The notes under the pieces were generated by a model. It was not told the origin of the DNA and did no database searches. It was given only the letters and a program-made list of their open reading frames with translations. Below are positions 35,545-45,841 of a stretch of 64,000 nt of DNA, piece by piece. The position numbers and the translations under genes are program-made. This DNA comes from Allolobophora icterica (taxonomy: Eukaryota; Annelida; Clitellata; Crassiclitellata; Lumbricidae): the NCBI GenBank assembly GCA_963556255.1, contig OY744606.1, forward strand, positions 77,993,141-78,057,140. Direction: 5' to 3'. The first letter of the stretch is position 1; every line of letters begins with the position of its first letter.

Positions 35545-36006
35545 AAAATTGTGGTATTGAGAATTAGGAAAGGCACGACAAGAGGGAGGTTATTTGCTGT
35601 CTAACGACACTGCCATAACAAAGATGATTATCGTCGCCCTCCTCCTTTCTTTAGCCATGGGACTGGCACTGCCAGAGTACGAGCTGCGGTGGAGTTGCAC
35701 GACAAGAGGAGGAAGACCTTGCTGAGGATATATGGCGTGACAAGAAAGAAGACCAGGGCCGAGAAAATAACAGTGGGCATCGTTTCTTCTGGGTATGAAA
35801 CGTGGGAGTACGGTATCCTCCTTTCAAAAAGTGAACCCGGCGTCTCCCCCCAAAAAATTACGCCTATTATTAAAGGCCGCTGACGTCGGAAGAACTTATT
35901 TGAACAGTCTTCATCGGTCGTTTTTCATAGGTCTCATAATACACTCATAATACACTCATAATACACTCATACAGCCGTAGTGGAATCCAGTTTAATATGA
36001 CATCTT

Positions 36007-36007
<1 letters not shown>

Positions 36008-36096
<89 letters not shown>
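36008..36096. repeat. (AAT)n microsatellite
   Basis: AAT triplets abutting the gag-like region. A second (AAT)n tract sits at 37595-37633 on its other side. Confidence 0.95.
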
Positions 36097-36097
<1 letters not shown>

Positions 36098-36735
36098 TAG
36101 CGTGCTGCTCCCGCTCTTGCGAGTGCCCGCGCTGTTGTGAGAGAACATCTGAAGAGTATACAAGCCCTGGTTTTGTACCCAGCTTGCTGGCGCTGTGGGC
36201 CTGTTCTCTTCTCTCTATCTGCTGCAACCGCTGTCGCCTTTTCTTACTAGGCCGAGAGCGAGGCTTCACGCCCGGTTGCATTATACTAGGTCCCTGAGGC
36301 ATTCTTCTACCATGGATGACGAGTGGCATGTCCGCGGCTTCCGTTGCTGGCGCAGCAGGGCTTAGTGGCAAGCCCTCACTAGGGTTCGGCGCTCTCACAA
36401 CAGACTCAATTTCTTTCTTCTGCTCTCTTCTCTCAGGGACCCTATCTGATAACAGGCGCTCCATAAATGTCTGAAGACCAATCTCCCTATTAGCTTGGCA
36501 TTCTACAAACTCCCTCTGACTATTTAGCAATGCGCTCAAAAGAACATCTTGATTCGACTGGCGCTCTACAAATACCCTTTGAGTTTCTACAAAGGTTCGT
36601 TGGGATTCAACCAATGCACTTAATATAGTCTTGATTTGTCTGGCGCTCTACAATTGCTCTCTGGGTTTCTACCACCCTTACCAAAATGTCGCATGTTCGG
36701 CTAGTTTCGTGTTCAGATAAAATCTCTTCTTCCAT
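36097..36735 (-). pseudogene. Broken gag-like / coiled-coil ORF
   Basis: Begins with ATG at 36735 (MEEEILSEHETSRTCDILVR) and shows repeated units built on ETQRxxVERQxNQD (about residues 23-36, and again after the break). A one-base deletion near 36624 shifts the frame; the second frame continues with VESQRTFVETQRVFVERQ. A Pro-rich segment, a basic cluster PRSRPSKKRRQRLQQ and a terminal Gln/Glu-rich part follow. It then runs out into the (AAT)n tract. The layout (coiled coil, then basic C-terminus) suggests a retrotransposon gag, but no reverse transcriptase accompanies it. It is not assigned to a known family. Confidence 0.45.
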
Positions 36736-37594
36736 TATAATTATTTATTGAACAGAAATGAAATTATCGACTTATACTATCGCCATAATTATGTTCATTT
36801 ACATTTATATAGCACAAGTGCTTCTAAACTATCGACTTATCTATCGCTGTATGTTTCCTGACTAAGTTAACGTGTACATTTATATAGCACATGAACTTAA
36901 CCTATCGCCTTATCGCTTCACAACAAATTTATACATATCTAATCTATCTAAGTATCGCTGGAGATTTCAATATACGACTCAAAAGAATAAGGGGTTGTAC
37001 TCCCTGAACTTCCAAGATATATTCTTCTCAATTGCCAATATTTGCGATTCCGGTCAAATCCAGTAAATATCAATCCTCGTCAAGGTTATCCAAGGTCACT
37101 GGAGCTCCGTTGCACCAATTCAATCGAAAACATGGCCTCCCGGAAATTTTGCCATAATTCCCGAAATTCGAAGAAATATCGAACGCCCGTCGATAAATTC
37201 GACGCCCGATCTTCAAAGATGTAGTTACGATGAAATATTATCCCCGACTTTCGACAATTTCCATCGTTTTAATCGTAAAATTCCTTATTGCGCAGTTAAG
37301 ACCATTTCACGCTAAAAATAGCTCCAAGGACACCAAGTCCTTCCTTCCTCGTCCACTTCTAGGCTGAAACTGCATACAGGCCACGAAAACGGGCGCAAAT
37401 GTTCGCACGTGCTCACCTCTAGCCAATCACGAACAAGCACAGAAAGCGCGACGTCTTCTCATTGGTTGACTCGCATACCACAGATCTACTGCTGGCATGC
37501 ACTGTACAGCACTACCACAGTGGCCTCTAGCGAATGACATTGACTTCGCAATCTTAGTGAAAGTAATATACTTAAGGCTTGTAACGATTCGTTA
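36736..37594. other. Non-coding leader of gag-like element
   Basis: No open frame of note. It ends at a near-perfect palindrome TTGTAACGATTCGTTACAA (37578-37596) immediately before an (AAT)n tract. It could be an LTR or leader of the element containing the gag-like frame, but no second LTR copy is seen. Confidence 0.4.
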
Positions 37595-37941
37595 CAATAA
37601 TAATAATAATAATAATAATATTAATAATAATAATTTGTTCTTTAATTAAGCGCCTGCAAACGCACTGCGCTGTACAATGAACCTACATATAGTAGAAACG
37701 GCAACCAGACAGGGCGCCTTACATACATGTATATAGTAGAAGCACACGATAACAGTTATACAGGAGTCGAATATAACTGTTTTTTAGCGGCAGCCACACG
37801 GCGCCAATCATGGCCTACTAATCATTTAACCACTGCCACCTAGCGAGTGGAAGGTTGAAAAAACCTTACGGGGTCTACCGGGTTCGATCTTGGTACCTTC
37901 AGCTCTTCACGCCAGTGTGTTATCCATTACTCTACGGATCC
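37595..37941 (-). mobile_element. tRNA-derived SINE with (AAT)n tail, minus strand
   Basis: Head at the right end on the minus strand (GATCCGTAGAGTAATGGATA and AAGATCGAACCCGGTAGACC). The 3' end AATTAAGCGCCTGCAAACGC (plus-strand reading) matches the plus-strand SINE at 18885. The tail is (ATT)n on the minus strand. Confidence 0.8.
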
Positions 37942-37949
37942 CCGTAGAG

Positions 37950-39292
37950 CAGGGGCGTCCATCCCCCCATACGTCTATGACGCATTCCCCCATGTGATCA
38001 GATGCCCCCAAACGACGTCCCCAGACGATTGGCCGACTGTCGACAAAAGAGAAAATAGGCCTATCGATTACCTAACTCTGAAGCACAATTTTACTCTTGA
38101 ATTCTGTAACTTTCAGTTCGCTAATAAAGCAACATTATGCATTATAAAATATGAAGGCTTGACGATGATGACGAGCAAAAGACACATCTGTCGAAAGGAC
38201 AGTGGATTGAAAGTACATGTAGGCCTAGTTACGTTAAGACAGAGGCATAGGCCTACCGCGATAGCGGCCAGACAGTACAAACGTAGTAACACAAGTACTA
38301 AAATTACAACAGGTGCCTCTTCAGAGCAGCAGAGTGCGTATAGCCAGGCGATTAACAATTTCGTCTAGTTTTAGTGATGGAATAGCGCAAGGGAGATCAG
38401 GATTTCAATCCACTGTCCTTTCAACAGATGTGTCTTTTGCTCGTCATCATTGTCACTGTCTAGTTGAATTAGTTCCAGTTTTCCGTCGTCTGGAATCAAT
38501 TCATTAAGAGGCACAAGGTCTTGTACGGCGCGATATGCGTGTCGAAACTCCTCGAGCTCGGTTTGCACTACCTGTGGGTATAGTGCGAACCGAGCTATGT
38601 ATAAATTGTGTGCAATTTATATATACCTTGTAGTCTTCCCCTTGTGGTGTGTAGTACAATGTATGCGCCATTTGTCACTACGGATAAGCATGCCGCATAA
38701 CGGCTCGCAACATTTATAATTCATTAAAACATTGTCTCTGGGCATGATTAGGCCTACTAGTAAAATGAAATTGCAAAGTATTAACACATCAAAATTACGA
38801 AACGCTTATAAATCAAAGTATCTCATCTTGCGGGAGGCCACGTCAACCAAAGAGTGCCCCTCCATTCACCCCTTCGCCGCAATCACCCCATAGGCGAGGA
38901 ATCTGATACCGGCCGACTTGTGAGCAGCCGGGCTGCTATCTGCCTGCCTCTCTGCCTGCCTCCCTGCCTGTGTTCCACCATACCGGCCTGGAGTCAGCTC
39001 TGCAAGGTTGCTGGGGCTACAAGGGAACGTGGAGGAGAAGAGGGCAATACAGGGTTGTATATGTGGGCTGTTACATTTAAACACTGGAAATCTCCTTTGG
39101 TCTGAGATTGAATATGCCGCGTACGATACGCCAAAAATTATGAAATTGACTAATCGATTAATCACTGAAATGGAAAGAATGAGCAGACGTTTAACTTTAA
39201 TGTACTAAAAATTTCTTCTTTCCCCCCCCCTGAAAAGGCTATGAAGATTTCTGCTTTATTCCCAATTTCCCCCCATAGGATGGACGCCCCTG
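37950..39292. mobile_element. Non-autonomous hAT-type element (1343 bp)
   Basis: Inverted termini CAGGGGCGTCCATCC and GGATGGACGCCCCTG with a perfect 8-bp duplication CCGTAGAG (37942-37949 and 39293-39300). It is inserted in a SINE head that abuts another SINE head in opposite orientation. Contains a 48-bp internal inverted repeat. No transposase frame. Confidence 0.9.
38165..38450. repeat. 48-bp inverted repeat with 190-bp spacer
   Basis: 38165-38212 and 38403-38450 are reverse complements with one mismatch, able to form a long hairpin inside the hAT-type element. Confidence 0.9.
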
Positions 39293-39806
39293 CCGTAGAG
39301 TAATGGATAACGTGTCTGCCAGGAACGTTGACATCGACCGAAATGAAATGTTAGATGTCAAAGGCAATTTCTGACGAATAGATATGGATTGCATCCAGAG
39401 TTTAACGACGTGTTATAACAACAAAAGCCATTATTGACGTCGGCAGAAATTAATTTTGAACAGTTTTCACTGTTCCTATTGCGTATTACAGCTCTTGGGA
39501 AATGGTTTGGGTAATAACCGGGTGTACCGGCCTAGCACGATACGTAGTACTTCAACGCGGTTGATAGTTATATATAACTTCGGTTGACTGCATTTTTAAG
39601 GTGTCGAAAAATAGAAGTGCATTCTCCGGCGTTTAGCGATATTTTTTGTAATCGACCTTACTTTACATTGACAATTACTTTCAACTAATGCACTGACGTT
39701 TGCATTAGATCCAAGGCGTTTGGATCGGATCCAACAGTTTAATGACATCTTATGGCTAGGCCTAACAGAGGCCCGTTGATGTCGACAGATATTGACCTAA
39801 TACAGT

Positions 39807-40092
39807 CAAGGGCGTCCGGAGGGGGGCGCAAGGGGGCGCAAATGCGCCCCCTGGATTTTGCAAATATTCTATAAAAATAAAATCTTTTGATTATTATGAT
39901 TATTACAACAGTCTCAACACAATTTTCAATGCGAGAAAACACAATTATTTATGTAAAGTCCTTGGTCATTATTTACCTTTAATTTTTGTATATGCATATT
40001 TTTTCTCTGCAAAAACGTTATTTCCCCTAGCAACATATTTCACCCTAAAAAAAATTTGCGCCCCCCTAAAAAAATTCCTGCGGACGCCCATG
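39807..40092. mobile_element. hAT-type MITE (286 bp)
   Basis: Termini CAAGGGCGTCCGGAGG and CTGCGGACGCCCATG with near-perfect 8-bp duplications AATACAGT/AATACAGC. It ends about 90 bp before the provirus. Confidence 0.82.
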
Positions 40093-40179
40093 AATACAGC
40101 GCTAATCTTCACACAGTTGACAAACATCGTAATCGTAGGCCTACGTGAACCAAAGAATTTGCAGGTTGATGATATAACC

Positions 40180-40184
40180 CCTTT
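40180..40184. other. Provirus target-site duplication, left
   Basis: CCTTT directly abuts the first base of the left terminal repeat and is repeated at 56915-56919. Five bases is within the 4-6 bp range of retroviral-type integrases; six is usual for Polintons. Confidence 0.85.
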
Positions 40185-40433
40185 AGTAGATGTGTACTAG
40201 CGCTTACAAGCCGCCACCACGTCTAAAAATAAGGGGACACCACTTTTAAGGCGCCTCAGAAGCCGTGGTGGCTTATAATGACATAATTCATATTACGCTG
40301 AAAAATCTAGACATATCTACGAGTCGTTTTTTCGATTTACTAGAGCGTATTTTATGGGGTGGGAAGCCAGTGCATCCAAGCCTTCTCGTGACCAACTAGC
40401 CTTTATAAACAGATCGGCTTTAAAGCTGTGCCT
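40185..40433. repeat. Left terminal inverted repeat
   Basis: Starts AGTAGATGTGTACTAG and ends AAAGCTGTGCCT. It matches the reverse complement of 56666-56914 with about seven mismatches, four of them clustered at 40212-40218. Confidence 0.95.
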
Positions 40434-40603
40434 TTGGATATAATTGCTTAGAACTCCCCAAGCCCTAAGTCTGCCAAAGAAGCTTTTTAAAATGTAAAGT
40501 ACCGTTTGCTGCCGGCCGAGAACCTCCCACGAGGCCGGCCCAAACCATTTGGGTCATTTTTCAATTTAAATAAATGAATAGGTTGTGGTATACATAAAAC
40601 ATA

Positions 40604-40879
40604 ATGCTAGGGCAAAACTTTTGCATTTGGCTCGGTATAGGGAAAACAACCCTCTGCTGTCGCAGGTGCATTGGGGAGTACTGTTTCAAACATTTGGCAC
40701 GACTGCGAAACGGTTGTGGGACGAGACCTTGCGCCAAATGTGGAAGGGGTATAAAAACACACGTGGGTGAGTGTATGAAATGTGGTTATTTCGCTAAATA
40801 TTTGAGAGCTCGACGAGGTGGGTTAGTCCGTGAATTTAATAAAGAATGGAAGCGACTATCAAATATATCAGTAGAATAA
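40604..40879 (+). CDS. Small Cys-rich zinc-ribbon-like protein (91 aa)
   Basis: First open frame after the left terminal repeat, with an ATG at 40604. It has a first cysteine cluster CCRRCIGEYC and a second pair CAKCG...CMKCGYF (C-x2-C-x10-C-x2-C), followed by a basic C-terminus (LRARRGG, EFNKEWKRL). The pattern suggests a zinc ribbon binding nucleic acid or protein. It sits alone about 160 bp before the polymerase gene. I do not recognise a named family, and a chance frame cannot be excluded, although ten cysteines in 91 residues with C-x2-C spacing argue against it. Confidence 0.45.
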   Translation: MLGQNFCIWLGIGKTTLCCRRCIGEYCFKHLARLRNGCGTRPCAKCGRGIKTHVGECMKCGYFAKYLRARRGGLVREFNKEWKRLSNISVE

Positions 40880-41040
40880 AAAAATTATCATTTGAACAAA
40901 CGATATAGTTATTGTATTGAGATAATACAGATGAGCAAGCGTCAATCGAATATCAGTAAACAAAATTTCATTTTGAACAAATGATATAATTATTATATTA
41001 AAGAAAAGTTTGCCACAGTAATATAAACTAATTTATAACT

Positions 41041-44000
41041 ATGGCATTGTCCACGAATGAAAAAATTGAACAATTGTTGCGTGAGTTTACTGGTCCCCCA
41101 GCTCTTCGAGCTGTTCTACAGAATATCTTAGACGAACCTATCCCAGATGCAGTCAAAAGGCGCTTACTACAGCCACTGCTTCCAAGGCCAATTCCGCCAG
41201 TGCGCAAGCATAGAGGGGCAAAACGTAAGGCCCTTCTGGCACAATTCGACCCACTCCTAATTAAGAAGGATAGAGGTGGGCCACCACCCTTTCTACTACA
41301 CAAAGAGCTCGCCAATCAGCATCTGAGAGACTTCCGTGCAGAAGTACCTCTTAACCACAGGCTGGAAGGAGATGCGTTAGCTTTCTTGAGTGCAATGGAG
41401 CACAACATTGAGGCACAACTCAACGAAGAGCTGTTGAAACAAGACGGTCTTAAATACTCGCAAGTGTTGACAGTTGAGTTGGAAAAGCTGGCACCGACCG
41501 TTGATAATGTGTATGGTGGCAACGCGCCCCCCGGCATCATTACCAATACCGCCTACTTTCGAAGCAAAGCAGTACCAGTTACCAATGCGGGTAAAATCCA
41601 AGGGGCTATACGGAAGGCCAAGGCCGAAATACTAAAACTCCTCGAGGATTACACCAATGAGGGGTCGGGGTGGAGGGTGAGGCGGATTGTCGCGCTAGAC
41701 CTCGGTGTTGCAAGATATAAGCCTTTCCGAGGGAAGAGCTACTTTCCCACACCAAAGTACATCCCCCCTCGCACGGTTATTAATGTTAAGAATGAAGATA
41801 ACCGATGCTTCGAGTGGGCCATATTAAGCGCAATGTATCCAGTAGATTTTAGGCAACACCCCTATCGTCCCAGTAAGTATCGTGCCCACCTCCTCGAGCT
41901 AAACTTTGACGGTATAGAATTTCCAGTGAAGGTCACAGATATCGACAAGTTTGAGCGTCAAAACCCAAATATAAGCGTCTCAGTCTTCGGGTGGGATAAA
42001 GCTTTGTATCCAATTCACATTTCAAACCGGACCAGTGTCCACAATCTTGACCTTCTACTACTGGCCGACGACGCAAATGAAAATTTTCATTATGTCTGGA
42101 TCAAGGATCTAGCCCGCATGGTTTATAAAAACAGCAAATTTCAAGGACGAAAGCATCCATGTCGTCGCTGCTTACACGTATTCTGTAGGCAAGACTTGCT
42201 GGATGCCCATATCAAGGATTGTCAGGGCATCAGTAAGAAGCCTCAGCGGATTGAGATGCCTGAGGAGGATGAAAATATACTCAAATTCCAGAACCATCGT
42301 AAACAGATGCGAGCCCCGTATATCATATACGCAGACTTCGAGGCGTTGAACGTGCCAGTCCTAAATGCGGCCATGAATCCCAACGAGAGCAACACCAGAC
42401 AGATAGCTGAGCAGAAACCGTGTAGCTTCTGTTATATAGTGGTCCGATACGATGGCCGCACGAAGAAACCAGTTTTATACCGCGGAGAAAACGCCGTGGA
42501 GGAGTTCCTACAACAACTACAAGGCGAGCTAGCCTCTATCAAACAAAGGCTGGCCACCCCAGCTAAGATGGTTATGTCAGCGGTCGATCGTCAATCATTC
42601 CGCGAGGCTATCGAATGTCACATCTGCGGAGATGCGCTCGAAGCGGACAGAGTTCGTGACCACTGCCACATTACCGGTAAGTACCGAGGTGCCGCTCACA
42701 GCGAGTGCAACTTAAAACTTAGAATATATCCCGATAAGTGTAAGGTACCGGTGGTCTTCCACAATCTGCGAGGTTACGACAGTCATCTCATCATGCAAGC
42801 GATCGGAAGTTGTGAGGCCGCACAGGATGAGGAAACTGAAATTAACTGCATCCCAAACAATATGGAGAAATACATGACATTCAACATAGGGCAACTACAG
42901 TTCATCGACAGCCTCCAGTTTCTAAACAGCTCATTGGATAAATTATCAGGAAACCTGTCGCTTGAGGATCTGAAAGTCACAACTGCGTATATAAACGAAA
43001 ATTTCGCTCATAACGAAAGGTTAAAATTAGATCTGTTGAGGCGAAAGGGCGTTTATTGTTACGAATACATCCACGATTACCACCGCTTCGAAGAAGACCG
43101 ACTTCCACCCAAAGAAGCGTTCTACAGCAGGCTGACCCGTGAGAACATCTCTGATGCGGATTATGAACACGCTCAACGAGTATGGAATGAATTCGATTGT
43201 AAAACTCTGGGTGACTATCACGACTTGTATCTCCGTACGGATGTACTCCTACTAGCCGATGTATTCGAGACCTTCAGATCCACATCGATGAAGCACTATA
43301 GTCTGGATCCAGCAAACTACTTCAGCCTACCAGGAATGGCCTGGGACGCTTTGTTGAAAAAGACGAAGATCGAACTCGAACTTTTAACCGATATAGACAT
43401 GCATTTGTTCGTAGAGAAAGGTCTCAGAGGCGGAATTTCGATGGTATCTAAGCGCTTCGCAAAAGCCAACAACCCGCAATGCCCAGATCACGATACCACG
43501 AAGCCAGAAAACTGGATCATGTATCTCGACGCTAATAACCTGTACGGCTGGGCGATGCAACAGCCATTACCAGTTGGAGCATTCAGCTGGGAAAGTCCAA
43601 CTCTCGACGAAGTGTTGGAAACTCCAGACGACGCGCCTGAAGGCTTCCTACTCGAAGTTGATCTCGAGTACCCGGAGCACCTCCACATTGCTCATAACGA
43701 CTATCCCCTAGCACCGGAGACCCTGACAGTCCAAGAGGAGTGGTTGAGTGACTATCAGAATGTGCTTATGAACGAGTTGGGAGGCAAGTTCACAAAGCAT
43801 GTGAAGTTAGTACCAAGCCTGCGACCTAAGGAGCGGTATGTGGTCCATTATAGAAATCTCAAACTATATCACTCGTTGGGCCTACGAGTTTCTAAGATCC
43901 ATCGTGCCATTAAATTCAGGCAGGAGGCGTGGATGGCTCCATACATCGGGATGAATACAAAATTGAGGGCGAAGGCAACGTCGGAATTTGAAAAAGACTT

Positions 44001-44790
44001 CTTCAAACTGGCTAATAATGCAGTTTTCGGAAAAACCATGGAAAATCTTAGAAAAAGAATCAGGGTCAACCTGGTACCGACCTCAAAAGTTGACAAGCTT
44101 CGTAAACTAACTGCCGACCCGGCCTACATATCACACAAAATCTTCAACGACCAACTCGCCGCGATTCACAGTTTGAAGAGCAAGCTCAAGTTAAACAGAC
44201 CTGTATATGTCGGCCAGGCTGTCCTCGACCTCAGCAAGCATCTGATGTACGACTTCTGGTACAACGATGTGAAAAACGAGTACGGCAACAATGCTCAACT
44301 CTTATACACAGACACTGACAGCCTCTTATTTCAGGTGGAAACTCCGAACGCCTATGTCGATATGTGGAACAAAAAACACCTATACGACTTTAGTGAGTTT
44401 TCTAGAGACAGCCCATACTACGACGTCGAGATCAAGAAAGTCTTGGGCAAGTTCAAGGATGAATGTAACGGATTGGCCATCGCCGAATTCGTGGGACTGC
44501 GTCCGAAGATGTACTCGATCTTAAAATCGGGCGGTTCAGAGATCAGGAAAGCTAAAGGCGTTCAGAGAGCAGTTGTGAAGAAGGATCTGCATCACGAGCT
44601 ATACAAGGAGTGCCTGTTCGAACGAGAAGAGATGCGGCACACACAAGTCGTGATTCGAAGCCACGACCACCAGATCGGAGTGTACGAGCAGAATAAGATC
44701 AGCCTCTCTCCATTAGACACAAAAAAGTGGATAGAGGCCGATGGGATAACAACGCTGGCATACGGGCACTACAAAATCAACGACGGTTGA
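41041..44790 (+). CDS. polB: Protein-primed family B DNA polymerase
   Basis: At 1249 residues this has the size of Polinton polymerases; it replicates the linear element using a terminal-protein primer. The N-terminal ~300 residues are Polinton-specific. The exonuclease has Exo I YADFEAL (~430) and Exo II FHNLRGYDSHLI (~573). Between them lies a C-x2-C / HCHITGKYRG / HSECNL zinc cluster (~523-560) of the endonuclease VII type. Exo III-like LYLRTDVLLLADVFE is at ~730. Polymerase motif A is YLDANNLYGW (~830), motif B is KLANNAVFGKTMEN (~988) and motif C is YTDTDS (~1089, catalytic aspartates intact). The frame is uninterrupted. Its 3' end overlaps the integrase gene tail-to-tail by 14 bp. Confidence 0.97.
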   Translation: MALSTNEKIEQLLREFTGPPALRAVLQNILDEPIPDAVKRRLLQPLLPRPIPPVRKHRGAKRKALLAQFDPLLIKKDRGGPPPFLLHKELANQHLRDFRAEVPLNHRLEGDALAFLSAMEHNIEAQLNEELLKQDGLKYSQVLTVELEKLAPTVDNVYGGNAPPGIITNTAYFRSKAVPVTNAGKIQGAIRKAKAEILKLLEDYTNEGSGWRVRRIVALDLGVARYKPFRGKSYFPTPKYIPPRTVINVKNEDNRCFEWAILSAMYPVDFRQHPYRPSKYRAHLLELNFDGIEFPVKVTDIDKFERQNPNISVSVFGWDKALYPIHISNRTSVHNLDLLLLADDANENFHYVWIKDLARMVYKNSKFQGRKHPCRRCLHVFCRQDLLDAHIKDCQGISKKPQRIEMPEEDENILKFQNHRKQMRAPYIIYADFEALNVPVLNAAMNPNESNTRQIAEQKPCSFCYIVVRYDGRTKKPVLYRGENAVEEFLQQLQGELASIKQRLATPAKMVMSAVDRQSFREAIECHICGDALEADRVRDHCHITGKYRGAAHSECNLKLRIYPDKCKVPVVFHNLRGYDSHLIMQAIGSCEAAQDEETEINCIPNNMEKYMTFNIGQLQFIDSLQFLNSSLDKLSGNLSLEDLKVTTAYINENFAHNERLKLDLLRRKGVYCYEYIHDYHRFEEDRLPPKEAFYSRLTRENISDADYEHAQRVWNEFDCKTLGDYHDLYLRTDVLLLADVFETFRSTSMKHYSLDPANYFSLPGMAWDALLKKTKIELELLTDIDMHLFVEKGLRGGISMVSKRFAKANNPQCPDHDTTKPENWIMYLDANNLYGWAMQQPLPVGAFSWESPTLDEVLETPDDAPEGFLLEVDLEYPEHLHIAHNDYPLAPETLTVQEEWLSDYQNVLMNELGGKFTKHVKLVPSLRPKERYVVHYRNLKLYHSLGLRVSKIHRAIKFRQEAWMAPYIGMNTKLRAKATSEFEKDFFKLANNAVFGKTMENLRKRIRVNLVPTSKVDKLRKLTADPAYISHKIFNDQLAAIHSLKSKLKLNRPVYVGQAVLDLSKHLMYDFWYNDVKNEYGNNAQLLYTDTDSLLFQVETPNAYVDMWNKKHLYDFSEFSRDSPYYDVEIKKVLGKFKDECNGLAIAEFVGLRPKMYSILKSGGSEIRKAKGVQRAVVKKDLHHELYKECLFEREEMRHTQVVIRSHDHQIGVYEQNKISLSPLDTKKWIEADGITTLAYGHYKINDG

Positions 44791-45790
44791 GTATTCTATC
44801 GGGGGGTAGCTCAGTGCCCATAGGCACCAGAAGCAGCTCCTCACGGACAAAACCGCGGCCAGGCCCATCAACTAGATGGTATAAAGCCGGTTGCTCAGCC
44901 TGCCGAACAACATCCAAAATAGCGTGGATGGTGAGCGACCAGTTAGGATCGGTGGCACGTTTGCTTCCACCTTCGAGCTCGCCGGGAGCGTACAAATATC
45001 GGACGAGAACGTCGTGCCCGAGAACAGGCTCATCCAAGCCCCACAAACGAGTTTTCATTTGTGAATGAGAGGGCTTCTGTGTCACTTTAGCAGCTTTCAT
45101 CGCTTCAACGGGCTTCATGTCGAGCAAGCGCGTCGGCTCATCGTTTAGTGCAGCTACAACTTCGGGCAATCGTCGAACCCATTCCACTGACCGTTCGGAT
45201 GACCCCCTTGCATCCAGGAGCAATTCCTGAGCGTATTGAGCACCGAAGAGTCGCTCAGCTAGAGTACGGTTAAAGCGTTCAACGATGCCCTGTTGGCGAT
45301 GATTTGCGGCCTGTCCGCGTCTTACAAGAACGTCGTGCTTCGCCAGCAACGGTGTAAAATCACCCATAAATTCGCGGCCAGGGTCGACCTGAAGAAGTCG
45401 AGGCCAAGTCAATGGGCCCCGCTTATAGATCCGGCTTAAAGCGGCGGCGACTTCGGTCGCACTTTTGTTGATCAACGGTTCTGCTTCTTTGTATCGAGAA
45501 GCAACATCGACGACAGTCAAGGCGTATTTATAAGTCTTTCGACCTACTTTATCGTGAGGTAAAAACAAGAGATCGGCTTGGTGTACGGCGTTTGGTCGAT
45601 TTTCCTCAAACTTTGGACGCGGTATGCGGCGTGGAACTGGTAGAGAAATCTGCCACACAGCCTGTTTCTTCAGCCAATCGCGAGCCTCGGCCTCGGAAAC
45701 TTTGGCGGCTACGGCTAGCTTTTTCACCGCAGCCTTACCTCGCCAGTAACCTCTAGGGCTGTAATAGATAGTTGAAAGGTGCTTAGACAT
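44777..45790 (-). CDS. int: Retroviral-type integrase (DDE), 337 aa
   Basis: Inserts the element by cutting and joining host DNA. A helical N-terminal part (YYSPRGYWRGKAAVKKLA, EARDWLKKQ) resembles the Polinton integrase DNA-binding region. The catalytic core has Asp73 (QADLLFLP), Asp136 (QVDPGREF) and Glu171 (GIVERFNRTLAERLF). The last two are separated by 34 residues, one fewer than the common 35. A C-terminal segment from about 255 (HDVLVRYL ... REELLLVP) is probably the SH3/chromo-like domain. ATG at 45788-45790. It is on the minus strand and converges with the polymerase. The 5-bp target duplication fits its activity. Confidence 0.95.
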   Translation of the reverse strand: MSKHLSTIYYSPRGYWRGKAAVKKLAVAAKVSEAEARDWLKKQAVWQISLPVPRRIPRPKFEENRPNAVHQADLLFLPHDKVGRKTYKYALTVVDVASRYKEAEPLINKSATEVAAALSRIYKRGPLTWPRLLQVDPGREFMGDFTPLLAKHDVLVRRGQAANHRQQGIVERFNRTLAERLFGAQYAQELLLDARGSSERSVEWVRRLPEVVAALNDEPTRLLDMKPVEAMKAAKVTQKPSHSQMKTRLWGLDEPVLGHDVLVRYLYAPGELEGGSKRATDPNWSLTIHAILDVVRQAEQPALYHLVDGPGRGFVREELLLVPMGTELPPDRILNRR

Positions 45791-45841
45791 TTCAGTAAAA
45801 ACTATATATTACAAACAGGTAAACACATACACAAATGATTT

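Noticed and set aside
36612..36614. Second start for the gag-like protein
   Set aside because: The codon is TTG. The ATG at 36735 with a one-base break downstream explains the frame better.
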